64,000 nucleotides of DNA from positions 18,721,254 to 18,785,253 of the forward strand of contig JAQFVV010006197.1 in NCBI GenBank assembly GCA_028023455.1. The letters are read 5' to 3'. This DNA comes from Epiperipatus broadwayi (taxonomy: Eukaryota; Onychophora; Udeonychophora; Euonychophora; Peripatidae). Under the pieces are notes generated by a model. The model was given only the letters and a program-made list of their open reading frames with translations, was not told the origin of the DNA and ran no database searches. A program made the position numbers and the translations under genes. Positions 12,211-24,100 of the stretch are shown here, piece after piece. Within the stretch, counting starts at the first letter, position 1. Each line of letters opens with the position of its first letter.

Positions 12211-12275
12211 GAGTGCCAGGATCGATCCTGGAGACCTCCTCATCCCAGGTGGATCCTCTACCAACTGTGCCACTA
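12211..12275 (-). mobile_element. tRNA-like SINE relic
   Basis: Minus-strand sequence resembles a tRNA: box A-like TGGCACAGTTGGTAGAGG, an arm in the anticodon region and box B-like GGATCGATCCTGG, with matching GTGG/CACTC acceptor-like ends. The expected 5' and 3' parts are weak and no tail is obvious, so I regard it as a degenerate SINE head rather than a working tRNA gene. Confidence 0.5.
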
Positions 12276-12525
12276 TTACTAAACCAAAAAGACTTCATCA
12301 GGAACTTTGTATAAACATTTTATAAACACATTTAATAAGGAATAAAAACATATTACAGCTCGTACAGTTACAATATATTTTAAATTGCCAAATATTTTAA
12401 ATAAAGAGGCAGAAATATGCAATTTAATCAATAAAGAATGATAAAATTTTAGAAAATAATAAATTATAAGTTATCTCCTAGACACACACTAACCAAAAGA
12501 AGTTGGATTTAAAGTGGGTTTAGCA

Positions 12526-12875
12526 CAGGGGTCCCCAACCCCATGCCCGCAGACCATTTTACGTGTGCCAGCCGCTATCTGAACATGATAAAAAATTATT
12601 TAACTGATATAAATAAATTTAATTTTTAAAATTTCTTATAAATTATTGTATTATATTGTAATCAAGTTGTAGGGCATACTATACTTTTACAGCGTAAAAA
12701 TATAAACGTTAATTATATGTTAAAATTTTATTTTTAAAATAAATATTTTTTTGTACATTATGTGTATTATTAACAATATCCAACTATAAATTTACATTGA
12801 AAAAATAAATGGTGCCCGCCACCTGGCCCATATTATAGAATGTGTTCTTAAGTGCAAAAAGGTTGGGGACTCCTG
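12526..12875. mobile_element. hAT-like MITE with 8-bp target duplication
   Basis: The 350-bp element has 15-bp terminal inverted repeats: CAGGGGTCCCCAACC at the left and the complement of CAGGAGTCCCCAACC at the right. It is flanked by perfect 8-bp duplications GTTTAGCA (12518-12525 and 12876-12883). Both features are diagnostic of the hAT superfamily, whose Charlie-type ends begin CAGGGGTCCCC. There is no coding capacity. Removing it restores collinearity with the RTE sequence, which proves insertion into copy 1. Confidence 0.9.
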
Positions 12876-13830
12876 GTTTAGCACAATGGATCTTATCTAA
12901 ATATTAAAAGAATTTATAGAAAGCTCCAGTGAATATGAATTATTTTGTTTTGGATTTGTTAATTATATTCTATAAACATGTTGCAATGATTAAAGCTTTG
13001 AACCATCAAATATAAATGCTGGGTCTTATAAAATTTTGAAAACACTATAATGGGGATTATTCATTTAAAAAATAATATCGGGGTAAGAGTGTGTTAATAT
13101 TGGGGTAAGAATGTATGACAAAATGATAAAATACTTCAAAAATAATTTACAATTATAATGGAATTATTTGGTAGATTAAGATAAAAACATAAGGCAATAA
13201 AAATAAATAGAGATCATGTATAATCATCCAAATTTGCTTTTACAAACAATGCTTCAAAATTTCCAGAAAAATTACAAGAAAGCAAGATTATAAAATAAAT
13301 CCCCAAAAATTAATGTTCAATAGATTTTCAATAAGAAGAAAATAAAGATTGATATAAGAAAATGGAAAATAACAACTGGTATATTATAGTTAGATGAAAT
13401 ATAAGGAATAAAATTACTCATAGAATGAAATTAGGATGGTAGTTTTTGTGAAAATAACTTAATACTAAAAAGAAATATTATCCATGTGTTTGAAAAGAAT
13501 GATTTTGGCAGATGTGTGTCATTAGTTTTTATGTATAGTTTGAGAATTGAACACTTAACAGAAAAATAATTAAGACTTAGCAAATATATGTGCAGAGAGA
13601 TAAAATAATGATCAGAAATGAAATACATGGGCAGGATGTGTTTCCAAAAGAATAGAAAATTGATAGATAGTTGAGATTTTAAACTGTATCCCAAAAATTA
13701 TAATAGATATAGAAAAAGACCATTTCTGGAATGTTGTGAAAAGAAAAACTATGAATCAGATTTACTGGATTATGGAAATATCATTTTGGAGTAAATCAAT
13801 AATAACTGAAAATGATTAAGGATGATATAC

Positions 13831-14299
13831 AAATTTTATAAGGGAATGAAATGTTGGGTAAGTAAAAGTGATCTTATTTTAATTACATATGATATTGGAT
13901 AATTTATGCAGCAATCTAGGCTGCCATATTTAATAGCACATTTTTTATATGCATTGATATGTGTGCCTAAATATTCTCTATTATAGTGCAATATAAAAGT
14001 TATTTACGAAAAAGGTCCATTTACTTTTGGATGCCATTTCTTTTTTTGTTGTGAAAATGGCCACTTATGTCTACTCATCGCCCAGTCTATAACAGCATGT
14101 CAATGAAAATCGATATTTCTTAAAATTACAACACATTAAATGTTAAATATAATGATAGCAAATAAATGAAGATGTAGAAAGATTATCCAACATTTAGCTA
14201 GCTAAATATAACAAGACAAGAAAACAAAATAAAAACTCAAAGATTTAATTACTAAAAACAAGTCATACCAAATATTAATATATTCACATTTGAATGAAA
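13831..14299. other. AT-rich spacer between two RTE copies
   Basis: Nothing recognised with confidence. A short GGCTGCCAT match to the RTE 5' region at about 13920 hints that RTE copy 2 may once have extended this far. Confidence 0.35.
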
Positions 14300-15700
14300 T
14301 CAATAGATAGCATACAAAAAAGCAGCAATTGACTAGTAAAATTTCTACCAGAAAAAAAAAGGAATATAAAAATATATTAAAATAGTGCATTAAGAAGGTT
14401 TGAACATCTCTAATTTTATAAAATGGTGCAAAAAAAAGTTGATAATGATATAAGAAATTATAATTGTGAATTAACAAGAAAAACTATAGTAAAACAATAT
14501 CTTAGTAGTGGTAGAAAACTTATTTTTGCAATAACAAAAAAAGACAAACTATTACTACAAAGAGAGATATTATAAAGAACAAGGAAAAGTATTTCCTACA
14601 ACTATTACATCTTCTAAGTTGCCCAGGATTTTAAATGAAAAAGTGAGACCTGCAATTAAATTTATGAAGAAGGGAGAAGCTCCAGGTAATGATGGATTTA
14701 TAATCAATATCTTAAAAGAAGCAGAGGAAAAAATAGAAATTTTTTTGGCAAGGTTATACATCAAATATGTAAATGATAAAGATGTTACCAGATGATTGGA
14801 AGAATGAACTATTAATATTAATATTTGAAAAAACTGATAAAGAAGTTATTATAAATTACAGATCTATCATCTTTTATTAAATTTATACACATACAAACTT
14901 TTTATCAAAATAATTACAGAAAACTTTGGATTTTAACAAGACAAAAGAACAAGCTGGATTTAAAAGTGGTTTTAATATAATGGATCATATGCAAATATTG
15001 AGAGCAGTTATAGATAAGATCAATGGATATGGGTTGCCATTATGCTTTAGATTTGTATATTATGGAAAGATATTTGATTCTATAAACATTTCTTCAGTGA
15101 TTAAAGCATTGGATCATTAAGATATAGATTCAGGATATTGCCATATTCTGAAGAATATTTATAAAAATGCAATAGTAACCATACTAAAAAGATTAACATT
15201 GAGAAAGGTATCCAACAGGGTGACTTCATATCTCCAAAACTTTTTACAGTAGTTTTTCAGGAAGTATTGTGTGAATTAAAATGGGAAGTTAATAGAATGA
15301 AAGTAAATGGAGATTATTTAATTCATCTAGATTTTTCAGATAATGCTTTAGAGCCCCAGAAAACATTGCAAGAGTTATCAGATGAAAGTAAGAAAGTAGG
15401 ATCAAAGGTAAATGTTAAAAAGATTAATGTTCCACGGTTTTTCACAAAAGCAGAAAATAAAGACTGATAATAATAAATTAGAGAAAGAGAACTTTTTTTC
15501 TTCTTTTTTTTCAAGTGTCATAGCATCGGCCGGGATGCGGGGCAACTGCGTGTAAGGCAGTCGCGCTGACCTCTCGACCACCAATGCAAGACAGAGAAAG
15601 ATAACTTAATTAGATTATAACTACATATGGAAATGCAACGGATAAAATTCATTATATAATTAAATTTGTTTGGAGTGCTTTTGGTAGAAATAATTAAATA
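14300..15700 (+). pseudogene. RTE LINE copy 2 (linker and reverse transcriptase), decayed
   Basis: Collinear with 53860-55250 of the full-length RTE. Translated pieces include PGNDGFIINILKEA, EQAGFKSGFN and LHI-type fragments, an FDSINISSVIKALDH block and KVNGDYLIHLDFSDN, where the catalytic FADD-type box reads FSDN. Frameshifts and stops occur throughout. A SINE interrupts it at 15495-15592. It was lost 3' of the thumb start. Confidence 0.8.
15495..15592 (-). mobile_element. tRNA-derived SINE in RTE copy 2
   Basis: On the minus strand the insert begins CTTGCATTGGTGGTCGAGAG (box A type), continues through a tRNA-like body with a CCCGGCCGATGC segment and ends in an A-rich tail. Flanking direct repeats AGAGAAAGAGAACTT and AGAGAAAGATAACTT (one mismatch) are the target duplication. 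It shares the GATGCTATGACA 3' segment with the SINE at 25446. Confidence 0.85.
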
Positions 15701-16725
15701 TTAATGGATGCAATTTACTATATAATAAATGCCTTCCCATACATATTTTATATATACAATATATGGGAAATATTTTTGAAATTTAAAGTGTATATATTAT
15801 TAAATAGAAAATTGACTATCCTTTTGGTCATTTGTGTAGGTCGTTATTGTTTGCAATCCTTAGCAACTTCATTACAAATTTTAAGAAACAACTTTTTATC
15901 ATTAAATACAAACTTAATTAATTACAGGATTCAGCCCATATATAATTAATAATTGTATGACATGGGAACACTATCACTATAATTGTACGTGGGTTAATGT
16001 TTAAAAATGTCTTCATTTTAACATAAATATATACATAGAAAAGCATTTTCTAAATTCAGGTAAAGAAGCTTCATCGGTTCAGATAGTCCCTAATATATAT
16101 GTATACATGTATTATAGTTTTGAAGTTTATCATATTTCAGTCTTCACCAAGAAGCAGTATTTCTATTTTTAAAAATATAAAAAGCAGTTTAAATTTATCA
16201 AGTTGAAACTTTTTGTTCAAATTTAAAGAATCCACAATATATTTTATATCATTAAATGCAGTCATCCGACTTTATTATTATTCAAAACATTATCAAATAT
16301 TCCCTACATTATTTCAAATTACCCCAATAATCATATAAAATAGCACCATCCATTTATTTAATGGAATTATGAATCTAAAATGACCAGATTAATAAAGCAA
16401 TCCATTTCATTTGAAATTTTGATTCACTATACTTTTAAGTTTTCCTGACAGTGTTATAAACTGGTGTGTATTTTCCTTCCATAAGAGGTTGCATCCGTTT
16501 TCTGAGTATTAACTCCTAAACAAATTGTTTACTGGTTGGGGACTCAAAACATAAAATAATATTTTACAGTTTATCCTTTAAATTGGGGAAAAGAGCACAA
16601 ACAATAGCATGATGTAAGTCTAGAACCCAAAAAGAGAGACTTCTTATTTATGCCTTTAATTAATTCAAATTAAAAAAATCAGCATCAAAATTATACATGT
16701 TTACAAATTATTCTAAAGACAACTG
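15701..16725. other. AT-rich spacer
   Basis: No coding frame, repeat or RNA that I can support. Confidence 0.4.
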
Positions 16726-17912
16726 GGTAATCCTGACGTTTAGCGCCCCGAACAATTCGCCCTCTATTTTTAAAAAAATGAACTATTTTTTCACTATGTA
16801 ACTATATCCAAGTGTAAATGCTAATAAAAAAAGATTAAAAAAAATACTTACATTTACATGCATATTTTTCACGTATAGCGGTCTTTGCTGTATATAGAAC
16901 TGTAAATAAATGACGTATATTAACTGTAAATGTTTTTCCGTAAAGAAGAATAAATAACAAGAAAACAAACTTACATTTTTAGGAGTAATTGGAAGCCACA
17001 CAAGCGAGGAAATGCACGAAAAGCCACACAAGCGAGGAAATGCACGAAAAGGTCGTCGCGTGCGTGCAGATTTCTGAAAGAAAATTCTGCAGGTAGGATG
17101 AGAACAAAGGTGTGCTCATCCCAAATTGGTATTTTAGCTTATGCTATGCGACAGAGTGGACATAGGCATAATTCCACGGGTCAAGCAAAAGTAGTTCAGA
17201 ATTTGTCACGTGTCACACATGACCAAAGTACAGTAGTTCATAATTTTTATAGAACTTGCGTGAGACTAAATAGAGACTAAAAAATTAAGTTTTGTTACAT
17301 GCATTTTATTTATTCATCTTCATGTAAAAAACAATTTATAGTTACATATACTCTGCAATTACATAAAGAATAATAAATAACCAAAAAAATAATTACTTTT
17401 TTAGGCTGTATTTAGACTCAGAATTTGGTCACGTCATTTGTGACACAGACAAATTCTGAACTACTTTTGTTGACGCGTGGAATTATGCCTATGTCCACTC
17501 TGTCGCATAGCATAAGCTAAAATACCAATTTGGGATGACACACCTTTGTTCTCATCCTACCTGAGAATTTTCTTTCAGAAATCTGCACCAGGACGATTTT
17601 CGTGCATTTCCTCGCTTGTGTGGCTTTTCGTGCATTTCTCGCTTGTGTGGCTTCCAATTACTCCTAAAATGTAAGTTTGTTTTCTTGTTATTTATTCTTC
17701 TTTACGGAAAAACATTTACAGTTAATATACGTCATTTATTTACAGTTCTATATACAGCAAAGACCGCTATACGTGAAAAATACGCATGTAAATGTAAGTA
17801 TTTTTTTTAATCTTTTTTTATTAGCATTTACACTTGGATATAGTTACATAGTGAAAAAATAGTTCATTTTTTTAAAAATAGAGGGGAATGTTGGAAAGTA
17901 GGATTAAAACTG
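16726..17912. repeat. Large near-perfect palindrome (foldback element)
   Basis: The left arm (about 16760-17220) and right arm (about 17428-17886) are inverted copies of about 455 bp separated by about 207 bp. The outer 250 bases differ at only a few positions, and weaker complementarity extends to 16728 and 17908. The left arm contains two tandem copies of a 27-bp unit with ACACAAGCGAGGAAATGCAC; the right arm has both in inverted form. It contains more CpG than its surroundings. The ORFs at 16783(-), 17616(+) and 17677(+) are mirror images from the two arms and need not be coding. It could be a foldback transposon or a recent inverted duplication. Confidence 0.85.
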
Positions 17913-18894
17913 ATATATATATATACATTAAAAAAATTATACTTTAATATTTAGTTCTCATTTCAAATATATTTTTACCCAATAGTAATAATTTTTCATA
18001 ACAGTTTATAAAAATTATTTAAATTCAACTACGTTAAAAATAAAACTCAATTCTATCCTTTATGAAAAATAAATTTCAAAATAAAACCAAAAATTTTGTC
18101 AACAAAATATGTTAAAGTAAAAATTTTGATAATAAATTTGATCTTTCTAGATGATACTAGATTCTCATCAACAAATTTAGACTCACCCACAAACATTATG
18201 GTTATCTACTTTAGAAATGGAATTTAACAGACTTTGACTTATATAGTTTGGAACAAATGTCAACGACGCAATTAATGATTATCTGCACACATTGTGGCTG
18301 AATTCAAAAATTCCTTTATAATCTTTGTTAATAGTTAGCCATCTTTAAAAAAATCTTTATCTAAATAGTTACTCAAATTACACATAGTAGTCTTTTTACT
18401 CAAATGTTATTATCTAATGTACTGCATCAATATAAAAAACTCATTATACATTGAATTAAAGGGTTAATAGAATAGCCAGTAATAGCAAAGTAAGAGTTTT
18501 TAATATTTAAAGACTAATATTCTGTTTATAAATTATTACTCTACTATTATATATATATCACTCTTTTTGATTTATTAATAGGAAAAAAATTGGAACATTT
18601 TTGCAGGTCTTAAATCATTGTGTTTATTAGCTTCCATACCATGTAAGAATAATGCTCCAGAATTTAAAACAAAATGTATTTTTAAGTCCTCTTTTAGAAA
18701 ACAAATAGAGAAAAAAGCAATAAAAAAATATCAATACCAGCATCATTTATCTATTTAGGTGTCCCATCTCACCTTGCCTTCAAATAATAACATAGTCCGT
18801 GACTCTAGAACTTATGCATTTATAGATAGATAAATGATAGCCAATGACAAGAACAGGCCAATAGGCAATGATGCTCAATGAATCCAAATGTTTT
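17913..18894. other. AT-rich spacer
   Basis: No feature recognised. A moderately GC-richer part at about 18760-18890 borders the repeat that follows. Confidence 0.4.
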
Positions 18895-19300
18895 CATTAA
18901 GGATGGGGATCTGGCAATAAATAATCAGTCCCTTTGAAGGTAGGGTCAGAGAATTACTGTCATACCTAAACTGCAGTACATACATACATTCTCCAGAGAA
19001 CTACTGTCACAAAGCTGAAAGACAGAATTCACATTCTCCTACATGTTCTGCAGAAAACTACTAACAAATCTGAAAGACAGTATACTACATGTTCTCTGGC
19101 CAAAAGCTATCAAAGCTAAATGGTTGGTGCAGCAAGGCAAGCCCACCTTTAGGACTGAAGCTGCTAAAATGAAGTTTTAGTATGAGGCAAGCTGTCATAG
19201 TACAGCCGAAAGTGTCACCATACCTATTCACAGGGCAGATTGCCAAGATACAGCTGTAAGTGTTAGTGAAATCTATAAGGGTGCATGCATAAGCAGGCAA
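18895..19300 (-). repeat. Dispersed repeat R1 (with internal short tandem units)
   Basis: The reverse complement matches 42395-42845 over most of its length. Within it a unit of roughly 60 bp, containing CTGAAAGACAG and GAGAACTACTGTCA, recurs three times between about 18950 and 19105. There is no ORF of note and no similarity to the coding elements here. It may be part of a larger unrecognised transposon. Confidence 0.65.
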
Positions 19301-19987
19301 AATTTAGTCATTGTAAATATATTGCAAATACGAGTGTATATTTATTTGTTTTCATTTTGGTAATAAATACAATATTTAAAATGTACACACATTTGTGTTT
19401 ATATATAATCCACATTGAACACAACAGATTTGGCGCAGTCCACAGAATTGGGAAAAAAAAGTTTAAAACAACAAAATCTTGCTCAGTGTATCATTAGATT
19501 TTGTCACTAATCAAGAAAATTGACCACTAACGTTATTGATTATTGGGGTGTCGATAAAAAGTTTTAAAATCAAATGAGAGTGAACCACTCTTATTAATAA
19601 AAGACAGAAGAAGCTCCCGACAGTGGGTTGTTAGATTTGTCTTGAATCAAAGATTGACAGTTATGTAAGCAAACAATAGTTCGTCAAAGAAAGATTAAAA
19701 ATCCAATTTGAGTACTTATTCTTACAAGTAAATTTTTTCTCTCCTGACTTTATAAAGAAAGAAAAAATAATAAAAATATTGTAAAAGTCCTGCACAAATT
19801 TCAAATAGGAGCTAGATTCACTGATTGCTTTATTAAAACCACCAATTCTATCGTTGACTATATGATTTAGAGATCAGCGGCTGATAACTTCCATTTATAT
19901 AGCAAATGAGTTCAATGCACATCTGTTGTCGTGAATCTGTTGATAAGATTCTGGTTGGGTTTGTATTGGATCTGAACAAAGAGATAT

Positions 19988-20452
19988 TTATTTGTTTGGA
20001 ATTTCAAAAATACCATTTTTTTTTATCACAATTCTTTGATTGCAGACTCCAGATTGAATATGTGAAATTTGGATCGGATGTGACAGAGTCTTAAACGATG
20101 AAACTATATTTTGAATTACTGGCAAGTCGGACCTGTTTAAAAACTTTTTACATTTTCTATAAAACAAATTCTCATTTGACCTGGTGGATGCATGTATGAA
20201 AGAAAAGTAAGGCACTGCTAATAGATTAGAATGCCCAGTAATATTTTTCATAATATTTAAGTCCATTAAGTAATCAGAAGTTAATGTAGAAACTTTTTTC
20301 ACAGGCGCATCATAGTCTCTAGAAAACTTTCCATAAAGTACTTGCATCACAACTCCAAATAGTAACAAGCTTATAATATAATATTTAAATTGCACTTTAC
20401 GCAAAAAATAAAGCGCGTAGCCGTATAATTCTTTGCTAATAATAAGATTCAC
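19988..20452 (-). CDS. Candidate exon of a type II membrane protein, unrecognised
   Basis: This 154-codon frame is the longest in the window not explained by an element or microsatellite. At the local base composition I estimate such a run of non-stop codons is unlikely by chance. The first codon shown is GTG; the frame is open a few codons further upstream and the first ATG is codon 36, so it probably begins at a splice acceptor or is partial. A basic stretch (RKVQFK) precedes a hydrophobic segment at about residues 24-40 (YYIISLLLFGVVMQVLY), the layout of Golgi type II enzymes. The rest is soluble-looking with one NIT sequon and a few Cys. I do not recognise the family. A CpG-richer region lies upstream. 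Confidence 0.35.
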   Translation of the reverse strand: MNLIISKELYGYALYFLRKVQFKYYIISLLLFGVVMQVLYGKFSRDYDAPVKKVSTLTSDYLMDLNIMKNITGHSNLLAVPYFSFIHASTRSNENLFYRKCKKFLNRSDLPVIQNIVSSFKTLSHPIQISHIQSGVCNQRIVIKKNGIFEIPNK

Positions 20453-22300
20453 TTTTTTGCGTAAAGCGCAATTTAAAACTTACCACTCAAAGTTGAAGTA
20501 TAAAACAAGTATTTTATTTCAAATACGATATTTAATATATCTCATCTTTTTAAATTCTTAAAATATATATATGAAAAACAATCGTGCCATTATTTGGCAA
20601 GTCAAACGTTGGTGGCCGAGTGGTTAGCATAGCTCCCTTCCCGGTCAACGCATTTGACAAACTTCAATATTTAAAGTTCATTACAATCATATTTCAATTT
20701 TCATTTTGTTTTTATGAAATATATCATCAATTTTAATAATTTGTATTTTCGATAAACGTGTCCTTTTTTATTTAAAAAAAAGAAGCTAATTTAATAATGT
20801 AAATGAACATCAAAAAATATGTTCGCTCTTCATTCATCTTTTTTAACCGCGCATAAAATATATACAATATATAAAAGATAGGTAACAAAATTAATACTTA
20901 CAAGTTCAGCTAACTTTAGTATCCCGTCTATGGAAAAATTAAGATATTTGTGGCAAGGGAGCTTTTGTTTAATTTTCATAATAAGATTAGAAACCATTTT
21001 AAAAGTGTTTTTATTACTAACTCCTGCTTTTTTTTTGTTATGATTATTTACATTTACAATGTTTGAAGAGCAATTTATACTAAGTCGATAGCTTATCTTA
21101 AAAATTTGATTGGTTAACTCGTGTTTAAATGTGTGGTGTTATCAATCATTTATCAGCAAATGATTTGCTTTAAATAAATAAATGGAACCAATTAAATCTA
21201 AACCAATAATTATCCTATCAACACCTTTTACAAAATTTCTTGTGCTCTGGATCTTAACTATTAAAGATATAAACAATAGTTTATATTACGGCGCTTTAAC
21301 TCAAGTAATGACAACATTTGTAGCTACTTCCTGGTAGCTAATTTAGTTTCTTAATTTATTATTTACGAAGAGAGTAATACGCGGTCAATTAACCAGGCCG
21401 TTATAAAACTTAGGAAAAGTAAAACTTTCACTAAGCTTCAGTTTGCCGCTGGTTAATTTCAAACCTTAACTTTTTAATTATTGTCGTTAATGAAAACCGA
21501 GACAAATATATCATTGCGTTATTTCTTTATAGATCAGAAATGATGTAAACAATATCGAATTAATTCAAAAACTTGCGGAGATAAATTTATAAAGTTCAGT
21601 TCAAAAACTAATAATAATAATAAAAGGCTATTATCGATCTTTATCGTCTCTATTGTCCAAAAGAGCAAAATAAGTTTGTTTGTTTGTTGTTGTTGTTTTA
21701 TTTTTTTTAAAAAAAAACGTAAATAAGAAATAAAACATAAATAAAAATCGAGAGAGATTATGTTTTAATTTCAATCGAATCTCCGGAGTTTATTTCTGGA
21801 ATTCTCTAGCCTGCCTCAAATTTTATTTATTTATTAATTTTTTTAAAAAAAAGTTCATTAAATAATCGTTTTTTGTTTTCATAGTGTCAGTATTTTATGA
21901 TATATAACTTGCTGTTAAAGTAATTATGTTATTTTCTCTTTGTAATCAATTGTTTATTAGAGATTTGAACGCAGACTTTTGTTTATTATAAACAAGCTAA
22001 CTTTATTACAGATACGCCACGATAATGCCTTCATCTGAGATTCAAAAACCGAAATTTTAAAAATTAATTAAATCAATAAAAAAACTTTTTTAAGGAAAAA
22101 TATTGATTTCAATATATGTATCATCGTCATAATTAGTTACTTTTAATACACACACACAAATAAGCGATAACAAAAACATAAATATGAGTTTTGCGATTAA
22201 TATACTACAATTCGTAAATCATAATCATCTCCATATATTAGTCACTAGTTCTTTAATGTTAATATCTGACGACTCCCGAAAATTTTTGACATTAACTTTA
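20380..22300. promoter_or_regulatory. CpG-richer stretch, possible promoter region
   Basis: CpG dinucleotides are visibly commoner here than in the flanking tens of kilobases, as at 20840-20850, 21290, 21375-21400, 21620-21650 and 21740-21790. In a genome that loses CpG by methylation, retained CpG marks unmethylated, often regulatory, DNA. It lies immediately 5' of the minus-strand candidate exon at 19988-20452. No TATA or initiator can be assigned. A purely young-repeat origin is also possible. Otherwise the region holds only AT spacer and a SINE head at 20607. Confidence 0.3.
20607..20650 (+). mobile_element. Truncated tRNA-derived SINE head
   Basis: GTTGGTGGCCGAGTGGTTAG is the box A half of the same tRNA-like family as the SINEs at 10081 and 25446. 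The box B half and tail are missing, so it is not a functional tRNA gene. Confidence 0.65.
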
Positions 22301-22799
22301 TAGTCTTAAAGTATACCTTTTTCATGACGCCTATCCCAACTTTATTACAAAATACTTTATGAAGTAAAGCTGAAGAATATACCGAGAAGACTTCTGATTT
22401 TGCTAATTTTTTTAGAATATTTTTGGAGCACAATTAAATAAAATCATTTGTGTTGACTTTTAAATTATATAGATAGATCTATTTCTCAAAAACCTGTCAA
22501 AATTGATAATATAATGAATGTTTCATTAAAATTATAATGTATCTCTAAAATAGAGTCACACAGATGATAATAGTCTATGTCTAATAGCACTGGTTGAGTA
22601 AAGAACTCAATATAGATACCTCATCAATTAACAAGTTGGTAACCAATCAATCATCATTGGCTGATGAAGCACTGACGTTTTTAAAAGCTAAGCTACATCA
22701 AAACAATAAATAGTTTCACAAATAACTTTTTGAATTAACAAGGGAGAAGATGTAGTTCTTTTCTATTTCTTAATAGTTTCAAACTTTTAAAAAAGCATC

Positions 22800-24100
22800 A
22801 CCAAACAATATCAAATCTTGATGCTTAACTTCACAAGCTGTTTGTAAATTGATCAAATGTGGCAAAAATTAAAATCAAAACTGGTGTGGGGCTATTCTAC
22901 ACCCCTATTTAGCATTAATGTTCATCACAAATATCTCGGGTGTTTACAGTTGGTAATAAAGTTTCCTCTAATACCATCATGTTGTAACTGTTTAATTCTA
23001 CTACAAACTGTTAATTAAAAAATTCAAATACCCTGACAAATGTATAAATCTTATCTTTGTCCTGATGCATATATTTTGTATTTGCTTGCAACAAAATGTA
23101 GTCTATAATGCTTCTATTCTTTAAGTTCATTTATCATTAGAAATATTATTTTCAATAATTTTCTTAAAAATACTTTTGCATAATGAATATAGTTAATAAA
23201 ATTTCTCATAGCAATTATTGCAGTCTTCTCTGTCTTTATTGTTTTTATAAACTGGAACAATAGAAACACCTTAAAGATCAGGTATCTGTAATTTGTATTT
23301 CGAAAATTGTCATGACTTTTGATACTACTATATTTTTAGATTTCTTCATGATCTCTTTAAGAGTAGTTTTAGCCTTATCAAACTGAATATATCAGGCCAA
23401 ATTCACTGAATTATTTCATCAATATTAAGATGATCAAAATATTCTCCCCGTTATTTAACATTGTTTCTACATTAAATCTTTTCATAAATAAGTATAAGTA
23501 CTTTAACATTATAATACACAAAGATAAATGAGAAAGTCTTGCAAAGGATAAAAAGGTAAAAACGAATTTTGCTTGAGTAGGCAAATCAATAAGTGGAAAA
23601 CAAATACATTAATATATATTAAATAATTGTTTTTTTTTTCTTACTTATTGGATGCTATCTTTAATAATATTTAGGCAACAAACTTTACAATACTAAATTA
23701 AAGTCATAACGTCATATCTTTATTGTCTGTGAGATAATATAAACAGAAACTATTTTTCAGATAAAACTGTTTTTTGTTTTAAAGAAATCAGTTACTATTC
23801 GTTCTGCACATGCTCAATCCAGCATAATATTTTTTTAAATTTTATAAAATCTTAAGAAAGCATTCCTATATTAAAAAAATTTCAAGTCTTCATGTTATAT
23901 TGGTTGGAGGTCCATGGCTCACTTCCATACAATAAATTAGCATAAAATAACAACCATACATACAATTAATTTAATTATATCATTATAATGGAACACCCCA
24001 TCATTAAAATTTTCAAAGCAGAGTGCATACTGCACTTCATCAAGCATGTTTACTGTTTGACCTAACAAAAATTATCATGGTGAAAATTGTTGAAGATTTT
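22800..24100 (-). pseudogene. Degenerate LINE fragments
   Basis: Minus-strand translation gives recognisable RT scraps: around 23290-23200 a finger-like stretch resembling the YKNxGDxxDCNNYRGISLL block, followed by a KIIENNISND stretch; and around 23960-23920 LLYGSEPW, the thumb motif. The thumb scrap lies 5' of the finger scrap on that strand, so at least two separate or rearranged fragments are present. A repeated sequence (GTTATTAGAGGAAAG type) at about 22960 and 24550 supports duplication. All frames are broken. Confidence 0.4.

Larger units (their letters stand above)
9720..13830 (+). mobile_element. RTE LINE copy 1, near full length, heavily interrupted
   Basis: Segments collinear with the RTE at 52449-55743 run through this region: 5' untranslated sequence at 9785-10060, endonuclease at 10350-10640, linker at 11100-11166 and 12063-12150, reverse transcriptase at 12481-13030 and thumb to 3' end at 13400-13830. 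Frames are destroyed by substitutions and indels. Later insertions sit inside: a SINE (10081-10164), a pogo-like element (11167-12062), a tRNA-like relic (12211-12275) and an hAT-like MITE (12526-12875). A 14-base G run lies at 10772-10785. The nesting gives a relative age order. Confidence 0.8.

Noticed and set aside
16783-17862. ORFs of 60-82 codons shared between the two palindrome arms
   Set aside because: Identical peptides arise only because the arms are inverted copies; no independent coding evidence.
20607-20650. Functional tRNA gene
   Set aside because: Only the 5' half of a tRNA-like sequence is present; it matches the SINE heads.
22668-22700. CTGATGA string at 22671 as a possible hammerhead
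   Set aside because: No GAAA at the right distance and no pairing helices.
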